From the NCBI GenBank assembly GCA_963580285.1, contig OY757016.1, positions 44,717,124 through 44,781,123 on the forward strand: DNA of 64,000 bases. Reading direction: 5' to 3'. Both the position numbers and the translations under genes were made by a program. Below the pieces are notes generated by a model. That model was not told the DNA's origin. It searched no databases and worked only from the letters and a program-made list of their open reading frames with translations. Of this stretch, positions 8,833-21,560 are shown piece by piece (position 1 is the stretch's first letter; each line of letters starts with the position of its first letter). This DNA is from Lucinisca nassula. Taxonomy: Eukaryota > Mollusca > Bivalvia > Lucinida > Lucinidae.

Positions 8833-9020
8833 TTAGGCGTGAGGGAGACGTAACAAATACCACAGACCATATATTTTCTTCTATTATTTGTTTACGCGCC
8901 ATCAGCCTTTCATTTGAATGCCATATATACAAGTGACGAATCACTGTCTTTTGATGTATCACCAGTATTTATTTTTTGCCCGCATACGTACGTCTCTGTT
9001 TCATGGACCACAACCGCTGT

Positions 9021-9241
9021 GGAGTGTGGTAGCTCAGTGGTTAGTGTACTTGCTAGAGGCCATCGGTTCGATTTTCGGCAGCGGTAATAAACTTGCGGTG
9101 TCCGAACAAGGTCCATTGGCATCATTTGTAGGGATGAATGCCACAAGTGCACAGTCCTTTGGATTGGGACGTTAAATGGAGACCCCCCCCCCCGAGAGAA
9201 CCATCCCCTGTGCAGGTTAAAGATCCCTACTGTAATTACAC
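9021..9241 (+). mobile_element. SINE-A copy 2
   Basis: Has the A box TAGCTCAGTGGTTAG and the B box GGTTCGATTTTC, then the SINE body with GGACGTTAAATGGAGA and a C run at about 9183-9193. The head carries a small deletion compared with 63180-63250. The 3' end abuts SINE-B. Confidence 0.85.
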
Positions 9242-9242
9242 G

Positions 9243-9503
9243 CAGCCCCCGCCCATCGGGGCTTGAATAAATAGATAGGCTGCATGATGCTTCCATGCAG
9301 AGCCTAAACCGACCGCACACGAGTACTGGTAAACCTCTTAGAGGACCTAAGGCTGCCCAGGCAAAGTGGTGCGAATCGGCCCGTCCATGATTACAAACCC
9401 TATTGGTTTCATTGGGCGACAGGGCTTGAGATGTCATTTCATCTCGATGTCGGGTAAAAGTCCTACAAAATTGGAAGCAACGCCTCCAAAATGACCTATA
9501 TAC
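9243..9503 (+). mobile_element. SINE-B copy
   Basis: Starts with the GC-rich 5' end (CCCCCGCCCATCGGGGCTTG) and runs to CCAAAATGACCT. The AAAC tail is missing. Confidence 0.75.
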
Positions 9504-9547
9504 AATACAAATATTTAGAGGCTTCATAACCCATTTATAGCACTATT

Positions 9548-9802
9548 TAACGACACTACAGCTGGTGTCTGGGAATGTGTGGCGGCCGTAAAAAGTCTCC
9601 CTGCCCTACATTATAGTGTAGTTTATATTTTCTTGTCCTTTGGCATCATTGATTCCAATGTGGAATCTTGAAAATATTTGAGGGTCACAGATGAGGCCTA
9701 AATGGCCGAAACTAGCTAGTCTGGCCCAGAAAACATGTACACTTCATATGTTTTAGTTCTGTGGTGTATTACTTGTCCCAAAGGATAACACATTTCTAGA
9801 AA
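9548..9802 (+). repeat. R1 unit at the edge of satellite S1
   Basis: One full R1 unit (CACTACAGCTGGTGTCTGG to AGGATAACACATTTCTAG) that passes directly into the first S1 monomer. R1 also occurs inside S1 (26620-27397) and inside S2 (31176-31648). Confidence 0.75.
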
Positions 9803-12800
9803 ATATTTGGTGTGTGAATTTAAATGTAAATTTAAAGCTGTATTAATGCCTTCGACCATTTATATCACCTATAATGAATTTCCCCTCGTTGGTCCCATTG
9901 ACAGTGAATGTGACGCCACATGAGCCACGTGAGAAGTATGCCGAGGCATCTAGCTTTATCGCCTAGAGAACGAATTTCGGATATTCAGAGGATGAGATGA
10001 TGAAATTTAACACAACGTTCAAGACTTTGCGAATTTATTGGCCATTTACATCCCTTACGTGACTTTTCCCCCACTGTAGGGCCTCGTGTAAGGGAATGTG
10101 ACGCAATCGTACCCATTTTAAGAGTGTGCATAGGCATCAGACAACATGTTGAACATAATGGATGACAGGTATTTAGAGGCTTGGGTGCCGAAATTCACAC
10201 ATACATGTTAAACGTGCATTTTGAACGATTTTAATTAGTTAAATGGAACTTCCCTTCTTTGGGCCCCATACAAAAGAATGTGACGCTTCTTGACCTATTG
10301 TATGATTATGCACTGACATCATTCTAAATGATAAACATATTATATGAAAGATACTAACAGGTCGGGGTTCCGAAATATAATCAATCTTGAACGGTATGTG
10401 ATATTTGTTATCATCTTTGTGTCACTTGTATATTGTCCCCTACTAGGCCCCATATATGGGGAATGTGACGCAAATCATACCCTCTGAAGAATATGCCTAT
10501 CCCATCAGCTGCATGTTTAACTTTATATACTATAGATATTTGGAGGTTTTGGTGTGTGAATTTTAATGTAATTGTTGAACTGTATTGATTACTTCGACCA
10601 TTTGCACCACTTATAATGGATTTCACCTCGTTGGGCCCCTTAACAGGGAATGTGACGCCATTTGAGCCCTATGAGTAGTATGATGAGGCATTTAGCTTTA
10701 TCGCTGACAGAACGAATTACAGATATTTAGAGGCTGAGAGGCTGAAACTTAACAAAACATGCAAGACTTTGCGAATTATGGCCATTTACACCCCTAACAT
10801 AGCTTTCCCCACTGTAGGGTCCCTATGTAAGGGAATGTGACGCAAATGGACCCGTATGAAAAGTATGCAGAGGCATCAGGCAACATGTTAAACATAATGG
10901 GGGACTGGTTTTTAGAGGCGGGGTTGCTGAAATTTAAACCCACTTGTTAAACTTGTATTTTTAACGATTTTAAGTACCTACATTGAATTTCCCTCTTCGG
11001 GCCCCATACTAGGGAATGTGAAGCTACTTCCCCAATATACGATTGTACCCTGACATCAGTGTATATGTTAAACATAATAAATAAAAGATATTAAGAGGCC
11101 GTGGTTCCGAGATACTTTCAAACTTGAACGGTATGTTAAATTTGTTATCGTTTTAGAGTCACTTGCATAATTGTCCCCCCCCCCTATTTGGCCCCATATT
11201 AGGGAATGTGACGCCATTTGACCCATATGAGTAATATGTTGAGGCATATAGCTTTATCGCTAAGAGAACAAATTACAGATATTTAGAGGCTGAGAGGCTA
11301 AAATGAAAAAAAAAAAACATGCATGACTTAGCGAATTTATTGACCATTTACACCCCTAACATGGCTTTCCCCACTGTAGGGCCCCTATGTAAGGAAATGT
11401 GACGCAAATTGCCCCTTTTGAAAAGTGTGAAGAGGGATCAGGCAACATGTTAAACATAATGGATGACGGGAATTTAGAGGCTGGGGTGCTGAATTTCAAA
11501 CCCACTTGTTAAACTTGCATCTTTAACGATTTTCAGTACTTACTTTTAATTTCCCCGTTTTGGGCCCCATACTAGGGTATGTGACGCTACTTCACCCAAT
11601 GTACGATTGTGTCCTGACATCAGTATATATGTTAAACATAATAAATGAAAGATATTAAGAGGCCGTGGTTCCGAAATAGTTTCAAACTTGAACGGTATGT
11701 GAAATCTGTTATTATTTTTGAGTCGCTTGTATTGTTGACCCCCCCCCCCCCATTTGGGCCCATATTAGGGAATGTGACGCCACTTGATCCATATGAGTAC
11801 TATGTCGAGGCATATAGCTTTATCGCTAAGAGAACAAATTACAGATATTTAAAGGCTGAGAGGCTGTAATTTAACAAAACATGCAAGACTTTGCGAATTT
11901 ATTGGCCATTTACACCCAAACATGGCTTTCCCCACTGTAGGGCCCCTATGTAAGGGAATATGACGCAAATGGACCCGTATTTAAAGTATGCAGAGGCATC
12001 AGGCAACACGTTAAACATAATGGATGACAGGTATTTAGAGGCTGGGGTGCTGAAATTCAAACAAACTTGTTGAACTTGCATTTTTTACGATTTTTAATTG
12101 CATTATTGTCCCCCTATTTGACCCCATATTAGGGAATGTGACGCCACTTGACCCATATGAGTAGTATGTTGAGGCATCTAGCGTTATCGCTAAGAGAACG
12201 AATTACAGATATTTAGAGGCTGAGAGACGAAAATGTATCAAAACTTGTAAGACTTTGCGAATTTATTGGCCATTTACACCCCTAACATAGCTTTCCCCAC
12301 TGCAGGGCCCCTATGTAAGGGAATGTGACGCAAATGGACCCGTATGAAAAGTGTGCAGGGGCATCAGGCAACTTTTTAAACATAATAGATGGCTGGTATT
12401 TAGAGGCTGGGGTGCTGAAATTCAATCCCACTTGTTAAACTTGCATTTTATAACGATTTTCAGATTGTACATTGAATTTCCCCTCTTTGGGCCCGATACT
12501 CGGGAATGTGACGCTACTTCACCCAATGTACGATTGTGCCCTGACATCAGTGTATATGTTAAACATAATAAATGAAAGATATTAAGAGGCCGCTGTTCCG
12601 AAATATTTTCAAACTTGAACGGTATGTGAAATGTGTTATCATTTTTGAGTCACTTGCATAATTGTCCCCCCCCCCCTATTTGGCCCCATATTAGGGAATG
12701 TGACGCCACTTGACCCATGTGTGTAGTATGTTGAGGCATCTAGCTTTATCGCTAAGAGAACGAATTACAGATATTCAGAGGCTGAGAGGCTAAAATGTAA

Positions 12801-13235
12801 CAAAACATGCAAGACTTTGCGAATGCTTTTGCTATTTTCACCCCTAACATGGCTTTCCCCACTACATGACCCCTATGTAAGGGAATGTGACGCAAATGGA
12901 TCCGTATGAAAAGTGTGCAGAGGCATCAGACAACAAATTAAATATAATGGATGACGGGTATTTAGAGGCTGGGGTGCTGAAATTCAAACCCACTTGTTAA
13001 ACTTGCATTTTTAACGATTTTCAGTACCTACTTTGAATATCCCCTCTTTGGGCCCCATACTAGGGCATGTGACACTACTTCACCCAATTTACGATTGTGT
13101 TCTGACATCAGTCTATATGGTACACATGATAAATGAAAGATATTAAGAGGCTGCGGTTCCGAAATAGTTTCAAAATTGAACGATATGTGAAATGGGTTAT
13201 CATTTTGGAGTCACTCGCATAATTGTCCCCCTATT
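9803..13235 (+). repeat. Satellite S1, plus arm, left flank (mixed monomers)
   Basis: Tandem ~186-bp monomers, each with the box GGAATGTGACGC. Several monomer types alternate here. One set of three (called E, D and C in the findings) recurs about every 555 bp, at 10836, 11394 and 11950 for type D, with one C-type monomer missing before 12131. Sequence divergence between units is higher than in the core. Frames in this block follow the repeat and are not genes. Confidence 0.9.
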
Positions 13236-16200
13236 GGGCCCCATATCAGGGAATGTGACGCAAATCATGCCCTCTAAGGATTTTGTCTAGGCAACTAGGA
13301 ACAGGTTTAACATAATACAATATAGATATTTAGAGGCTTTGATGTGTGAATTCTAATGTAAATGTAGAGGCTGTATTATTTACTCCGAACATTTACGCCA
13401 CGTATATTGATTTTCCCCTCGTTGGTCCCCTTAACAGGGAATGTGACGCAACTTGATCCCTATGAGGAGTATGCCGAGTCATTTAGCTTTATCGCTGACA
13501 GAACGAAATGCAGATATGTAGAGGCTGAGAGGCTGAAAATCGAACCCACGTGTTAAACATGCATTTATAACGATTTTCAGCTCCTACACTGAATTTCCCC
13601 TCTTTGGGCCCCATACTACGGAATGTGACGCTACTTCAACGAATGTACGATTTTGCCCTGACATCAGTCTATATGGTAAACATGATAAATGAAAGATATT
13701 AAGAGGCTGCGGTTCCGAAATAGTTTCAAAATTGAACGATATGTGAAATGGGTTATCATTTTGGAGTCACTCGCATAATTGTCCCCCTATTGGGCCCCAT
13801 CTCAGGGAATGTGACGCAAATCATACCCTCTCAGGATTTTGTCTAGGCAACTAGGAACATGTTTAACCTAATACAATATAGATATTTTTATAGGCTTTGA
13901 TGTGTGAATTTTAATGTAAATGTAGAGGCTGTATTATTTACTCCGAACATTTACACCACCTATATTGATTTTCCCCTCGTTGGTCCCCTTAACAGGGAAT
14001 GTGACGCAACTTGATCCCTATGAATAGTATGCCGAGTCATTTAGCTTTATCGCTGACAGAACGAAATGCAGATATTTAGAGGCTGAGAGGCTGAAAATCG
14101 AACCCACGTGTTTAACGATTTTCAGCACTTACACTGAATTTCCCCTCTTTGGGCCCCATACTAGGGAATGTGACGCTACTTCACCCAATGTACGATTTTG
14201 CTCTGACATCAGTCTATATGGTAAACATGGTGAATGAAAGATATTAAGAGGCTGCGGTTCCGAAATAGTTTCAAAATTGAACGATATGTGAAATGGGTTA
14301 TCATTTTGGAGTCACTCGCATAATTGTCCCCCTATTGGGCCCCATATCAGGGAATGTGACGCAAATCATGCCCTCTAAGGATTTTGTCCAGGCAACTAGG
14401 AACATGTTTAACATAATACAATATAGATATTTAGAGGCTTTGATGTGTGAATTTTAATGTAAATGTAGAGGCTGTATTATTTACTCCGAACATTTACGCC
14501 ACGTATATTGATTTTCCCCTCGTTGGTCCCCTTAACAGGGAATGTGACGCAACTTGATCCCTATGAGGAGTATGCCGAGTCATTTAGCTTTATCGCTGAC
14601 AGAACGAAATGCAGATATTTAGAGGCTGAGAGGCTGAAAATCGAACCCACGTGTTAAACATGCATTTATAACGATTTTCAGCACTTACACTGAATTTCCC
14701 CTATTTGGGCCCCATACTACGAAATGTGACGCTACTTCACCCAATGTACGATTTTGCCCTGACATCAGTCTATATGGTAAACATAATAAATTAAAGATAT
14801 TAAGAGGCTGCGGTTCCGAAATAGTTTCAAAATTGAACGATATGAGAAATGGGTTATCATTTTGGAGTCACTCGCATAATTGTCCCCCTATTGGGCCCCA
14901 TATCAGGGAATGTGACGCAAATCATACCCTCTCAGGATTTTGTCTAGGCAACTAGGAACATGTCTGACCTGATACAATATAGATATTTAGAGGCTTTGAT
15001 GTGTGGATTTTAATGTAAATGTAGAGGCTGTATTATTTACTCCGAACATTTACACCACCTATATTGATTTTCCCCTCGTTGGTCCCCTTAACAGGAAATG
15101 TGACGCAACTTGATCCCTATGAATAGTATGCCGAGTCATTTAGCTTTATCGCTGACAGAACGAAATGCAGATATTTAGAGGCTGAGAGGCTGAAAATCGA
15201 ACCCACGTGTTAAACTTGCATTTATAACGATTTTCAGCACCTACACTGACTTTCCCCTCTTCGGGCCCCATACTACGGAATGTGACGCTACTTCACCCAA
15301 TGTACGATTTTGCCCTGACATCAGTCTATATGGTAAACATAACAAATGAAAGATATTAAGAGGCTGCGGTTCCGAAATAGTTTCAAAATTGAACGATATG
15401 TGAAATGGGTTATCATTTTGGAGTCACTCGCATAATTGTCCCCCTATTGGGCCCCATCTCAGGGAATGTGACGCAAATCATACCCTCTCAGGATTTTGTC
15501 TAGGCAACTAGGAACATGTTTAACCTAATACAATATAGATATTTAGAGGCTTTGATGTGTGAATTTTAATGTAAATGAAGAGGCTGTATTATTTACTCCG
15601 AACATTTACACCACCTATATTGATTTTCCCCTCGTTGGTCCCCTTAACAGGGAATGTGACGCAACTTGATCCCTATGAATAGTATGCCGAGTCATTTAGC
15701 TTTATCGCTGACAGAACGAAATGCAGATATTTAGAGGCTGAGAGGCTGAAAATCGAACCCACGTGTTAAACTTTCGTTTTTAACGATTTTCAGCACTTAC
15801 ACTGAATTTCCCCTCTTTGGGCCCCATACTAGGGAATGTGACGCTACTTCACCCAATGTACGATTTTGCTCTGACATCAGTCTATATGGTAAACATGATA
15901 AATGAAAGATATTAAGAGGCTGCGGTTCCGAAATAGTTTCAAAATTGAACGATATGTGAAATGGGTTATCATTTTGGAGTCACTCGCATAATTGTCCCCC
16001 TATTGGGCCCCATATCAGGGAATGTGACGCAAATCATGCCCTCTAAGGATTTTGTCTAGGCAACTAGGAACATGTTTAACATAATACAATATAGATATTT
16101 AGAGGCTTTGATGTGTGAATTTTAATGTAAATGTAGAGGCTGTATTATTTACTCCGAACATTTACGCCACGTATATTGATTTTCCCCTCGTTGGTCCCCT

Positions 16201-19200
16201 TAACAGGGAATGTGACGCCACTTGATCCCTATGAGGAGTATGCCGAGTCATTTAGCTTTATCGCTGACAGAACGAAATGCAGATATTTAGAGGCTGAGAG
16301 GCTGAAAATCGAACCCACGTGTTAAACATGCATTTATAACGATTTTCAGCACTTACACTGAATTTCCCCTCTTTGGGCCCCAAACTACGGAATGTTACGC
16401 TACTTCACCCAATGTACGATTTTGCCCTGACATCAGTCTATATGGTAAACATGATAAATGAAAGATATTAAGAGGCTGCGGTTCCGAAATAGTTTCAAAA
16501 ATTGAACGATATGTGAAATGGGTTATCATTTTGGAGTCACTCGCATAATTGTCCCCCTATTGGGCCCCATATCAGGGAATGTGACGCAAATCATACCCTC
16601 TCAGGATTTTGTCTAGGCAACTAGGAACATGTCTAACCTGATACAATATAGATATTTAGAGGCTTTGATGTGTGAATTTTAATGTAAATGTAGAGGCTGT
16701 ATTATTTACTCCGAACATTTACACCACCTATATTGATTTTCCCCTCGTTGGTCCCCTTAACAGGAAATGTGACGCAACTTGATCCCTATGAATAGTATGC
16801 CGAGTCATTTAGCTTTATCGCTGACAGAACGAAATGCAGATATTTAGAGGATGAGAGGCTACAAATCGAACCCACGTGTTAAACTTGCGTTTTTAACGAT
16901 TTTCAGCACTTACACTGAATTTCCCCTCTTTGGGCCCCATACTAGGGAATGTGACGCTACTTCACCCAATGTACGATTTTGCTCTGACATCAGTCTATAT
17001 GGTAAACATGATAAATGAAAGATATTAAGAGGCTGCGGTTCCGAAATAGTTTCAAAATTGAACGATATGTGAAATGGGTTATCATTTTTGAGTCACTCGC
17101 ATAATTGTCCCCCTATTGGGCCCCATATCAGGGAATGTGACGCAAATCATGCCCTCTAAGGATTTTGTCCAGGCAACTAGGAACATGTTTAACATAATAC
17201 AATATAGATATTTAGAGGCTTTGATGTGTGAATTTTAATGTAAATGTAGAGGCTGTATTATTTACTCCGAACATTTACGCCACGTATATTGATTTTCCCC
17301 TCGTTGGTCCCCTTAACAGGGAATGTGACGCCACTTGATCCCTATGAGGAGTATGCCGAGTCATTTAGCTTTATCGCTGACAGAACGAAGTGCAGATATT
17401 TAGAGGCTGAGAGGCTGAAAATCGAACCCACGTGTTAAACATGCATTTATAACGATTTTCAGCACTTACACTGAATTTCCCCTCTTTGGGCCCCATACTA
17501 CGGAATGTGACGCTACTTCACCCAATGTACGATTTTGCCCTGACATCAGTCTATATGGTAAACATAATAAATTAAAGATATTAAGAGGCTGCGGTTCCGA
17601 AATAGTTTCAAAATTGAACGATATGTGAAATGGGTTATCATTTTGGAGTCACTCGCATAATTGTCCCCCTATTGGGTCCCATCTCAGGGTATGTGACGCA
17701 AATCATACCCTCTCAGGATTTTGTCTAGGCAACTATGAACATGTTTAACCTAATACAATATAGATATTTAGAGGCTTTGATGTGTGAATTTTAATGTAAA
17801 TGTAGAGGCTGTATTATTTACTCCGAACATTTACACCACCTATATTGATTTTCCCCTCGTTGGTCCCCTTAACAGGGAATGTGACGCAACTTGATCCCTA
17901 TGAATAGTATGCCGAGTCATTTAGCTTTATCGCTGACAGAACGAAATGCAGATATTTAGAGGCTGAGAGGCTGAAAATCGAACCCACGTGTTAAACTTGC
18001 GTTTTTAACGATTTTCAGCACTCACACTGAATTTCCCCTCTTTGGGCCCCATTCTAGGGAATGTGACGCTACTTCACCCAATGTACGATTTTGCTCTGAC
18101 ATCAGTCTATATGGTAAACATGATAAATGAAAGATATTAAGAGGCTGCGGTTCCGAAATAGTTTCAAAATTGAACGATATGTGAAATTGGTTATCATTTT
18201 GGAGTCACTTGCATAATTGTCCCCCTATTGGGCCCCATATCAGGGAATGTGACGCAAATCATACCCTCTCAGGATTTTGTCTAAGCAACTAGGAACATGT
18301 CTAACCTGATACAATATAAATATTTAGAGGCTTTGATGTGTGAATTTTAATGTAAATGTAGAGGCTGTATTATTAAATCCGAACATTTACACCACCTATA
18401 TTGATTTCCCCTCGTTGGTCCCCTTAACAGGGAATGTGACGCCACTTGATCCCTATGAGGAGTATGCCGAGTCATTTAGCTTTATCGCTGACAGAACGAA
18501 ATGCAGATATTTAGAGGCTGAGAGGCTGAAAATCGAACCCACGTGTTTAACTTGCATTTATAACGATTTTCAGCACCTACACTGAATTTCCCCTCTTTGG
18601 GCCCCATACTACGGAATGTGACGCTACTTCACCCAATGTACGATTTTGCCCTGACATCAGTCTATATGGTAAACATGATAAATCAACGATATTAAGAGGC
18701 TGCGGTTCCGAAATAGTTTCAAAATTGAACGATATGTGAAATGGGTTATCATTTTGGAGTCACTCGCATAATTGTCCCCCTATTGGGTCCCATCTCAGGG
18801 TATGTGACGCAAATCATACCCTCTCAGGATTTTGTCTAGGCAACTATGAACATGTTTAACCTAATACAATATAGATATTTAGAGGTTTTGATGTGTGAAT
18901 TTTAATGTAAATGTAGAGGCTGTATTATTTACTCCGAACATTTACACCACCTATATTGATTTTCCCCTCGATGGTCCCCTTAAAAGGGAATGTGACGCAA
19001 CTTGATCCCTGTGAATAGTATGCCGAGTCATTTAGCTTTATCGCTGACAGAACGAAATGCAGATATTTAGAGGCTGAGAGGCTGAAAATCGAACCCACGT
19101 GTTAAACTTGCGTTTTTATCGATTTTCAGCACTTACACTGAATTTCCCCTCTTTGGGCCCCATACTAGGGAATGTGACGCTACTTCACCCAATGTACGAT

Positions 19201-21560
19201 TTTGCTCTGACATCAGTCTATATGGTAAACATGATAAATCAAAGATATTAAGAGGCTGCGGTTCCGAAATAGTTTCAAAATTGAACGATATGTGAAATGG
19301 GTTATCATTTTGGAGTCACTCGCATAATTGTCCCCCTATTGGGCCCCATATCAGGGAATGTGACGCAAATCATGCCCTCTAAGGATTTTGTCTAGGCAAC
19401 TAAAAACATGTTTAACATAATACAATATAGATATTTAGAGGCTTTGATGTGTGAATTTTAATGTAAATGTAGAGGCTGTATTATTTACTCCGAACATTTA
19501 CGCCACGTATATTGATTTTCCCCTCGTTGGTCCCCTTAACAGGGAATGTGACGCCATTTGATCCCTATGAGGAGTATGTCGAGTCATTTAGCTTTATCGC
19601 TGACAGAACGAAATGCAGATATTTAGAGGCTGAGAGGCTGAAAATCGAACCCACGTGTTAAACATGCATTTATAACGATTTTCAGCACTTACACTGAATT
19701 TCCCCTCTTTGGGCCCCATACTACGGAATGTGACGCTACTTCACCCATTGTACGATTTTGCCCTGACATCAGTCTATATGGTAAACATAATAAATGAAAG
19801 ATATTAAGAGGCTGCGGTTCCGAAATAGTTTCAGAATTGAAGGATATATGAAATTGGTTATCATTTTGGAGTCACTTGCATAATTGTCCCCCTATTGGGC
19901 CCCATATCAGGGAATGTGACGCAAATCATACCCTCTAAGGATTTTGTTTAGGCAACTAGGAACATGTTTAACATAATACAATATAGATATTTAGAGGCTT
20001 TGATGTGTGAATTTTGGTGTAAATGTAGAGGCTTTGTTATTTACTCCAAACATTTACACCACCTATATTGATTTTCCCCTCGTTGGTACCCTTAACAGGG
20101 AATGTGACGCAACTTGATCCCTATGAGAAGTATGCCGAGTCATTTAGCTTTATCGCTGACAGAACGAAATGCAGATATTTAGAGGCTGAGAGGCTAAAAA
20201 TCGAACCCACGTGTTAAACGCGTTTATAACGATTTTCAGCACTTACACTAAATTTCCCCTCTTTGGGCCCCATACTAGGGAATGTGACGCTACTTCACCC
20301 AATGTACGATTTTGCTCTGACATCAGTCTATATGGTAAACATGATAAATGAAAGATATTAAGAGGCTGCGGTTCCGAAATAGTTTCAAAATTGAACGATA
20401 TGTGAAATGGGTTATCATTTTGGAGGCACTTGCATAATTGTCCCCCTATTGGGCCCCAAATCAGGGAATGTGACACAAATCATACCCTCTAAGGATTTTG
20501 TCTAGGCAACTAGACACATGTTTAACATAATACAATATAGATATTTAGAGGCTTTGATGTGTGAATTTTAATGTAAATGTAGAGGCTGTATTATTTACTC
20601 CGAACATTTACACCACCTATATTGATTTTCCCTCGTTGGTCCCCTTAACAGGGAATGTGACGCCACTTGATCCCTATAAGTAGCATGCTGAGTCATTTAG
20701 CTTTATCGCTGTCAGAACGAAATGCAGATATTTAGAGGCTGAGAGGCTGAAAATCGAACCCAAGTGTTAAACTTGCATTTATAACGATTTTCAGCACCTA
20801 CACTTAATTTCCCCTCTTTGGGCCCCATACTAGGGAATGTGACGCTACTTCACCCAATGTACGATTTTACTCTGACATCAGTCTATATGGTAAACATAAT
20901 AAATGAAAGATATTAAGAGGCTGCGGTTCCGAAATAGTTTCAAAATTGAACGATATGTGAAATTGGTTATCATTTTGGAGTCACTCGCATTATTGTCCCC
21001 CTATTGGGCCCCATATCAGGGAATGTGACGCAAATCATACCCTCTCAGGATTTTGTCTAGGCAGCTAGGAACATGTTTAACATAATACAATATAGATATT
21101 TAGAGGCTTTGATATGTGAATTTTAATGTAAATGTAGAGGCTGTATTATTTACTCCGAACATTTACAACACCTATATTGATTTTCCCCTCGTTGGTCCCC
21201 TTAACAGGGAATGTGACGCCACTTGATCCCTATGAGTAGTATGCGGAGTCATTTAGCTTTATCGCTGACAGAACGAAATACAGATATTTAGAGGCTGAGA
21301 GGCTGAAAATCGAACCCACGTGTTAAACTTCCATTTATAACGATTTTCAGCACTTACACTAACTTTCCCCTCTTTGGGCCCCATACTACGGAATGTGACA
21401 CTACTTCACCCAATGTACGATTTTGCTCTATCATCAGTCTATATGGTAAACACAATAAATGAGAGATATTAAGAGGCTGCGGTTCCGAAATAGTTTCAAA
21501 ATTGAACGATATGTGAAATGGGTTATCATTTCGGAGTCACTTGCATAATTGTCCCCCTAT
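13236..21560 (+). repeat. Satellite S1, homogeneous core: 556-bp higher-order repeat
   Basis: Three ~186-bp monomers (A 188, B 182, C 186 bp) form a 556-bp unit. Starts of monomer A (at GGGCCCC or GGGTCCC) fall at 13236, 13792, 14337, 14893, 15449, 16005, 16562, 17118, 17674, 18230, 18785, 19341, 19897, 20451 and 21006. Spacing is 554-557 bp except one of 545. Copies differ by a few substitutions and short indels. Every monomer has GGAATGTGACGC and a second box, GATATT(T/A)AGAGGCT. Confidence 0.95.

Noticed and set aside
20243..20476. Recurrent frames of 60-110 codons inside S1 (such as those reading SEQNRTLGEVASHSL or VIRSDSEKAK)
   Set aside because: They are translations of the satellite boxes and appear wherever a monomer lacks a stop. 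No start context or extension beyond the repeat.
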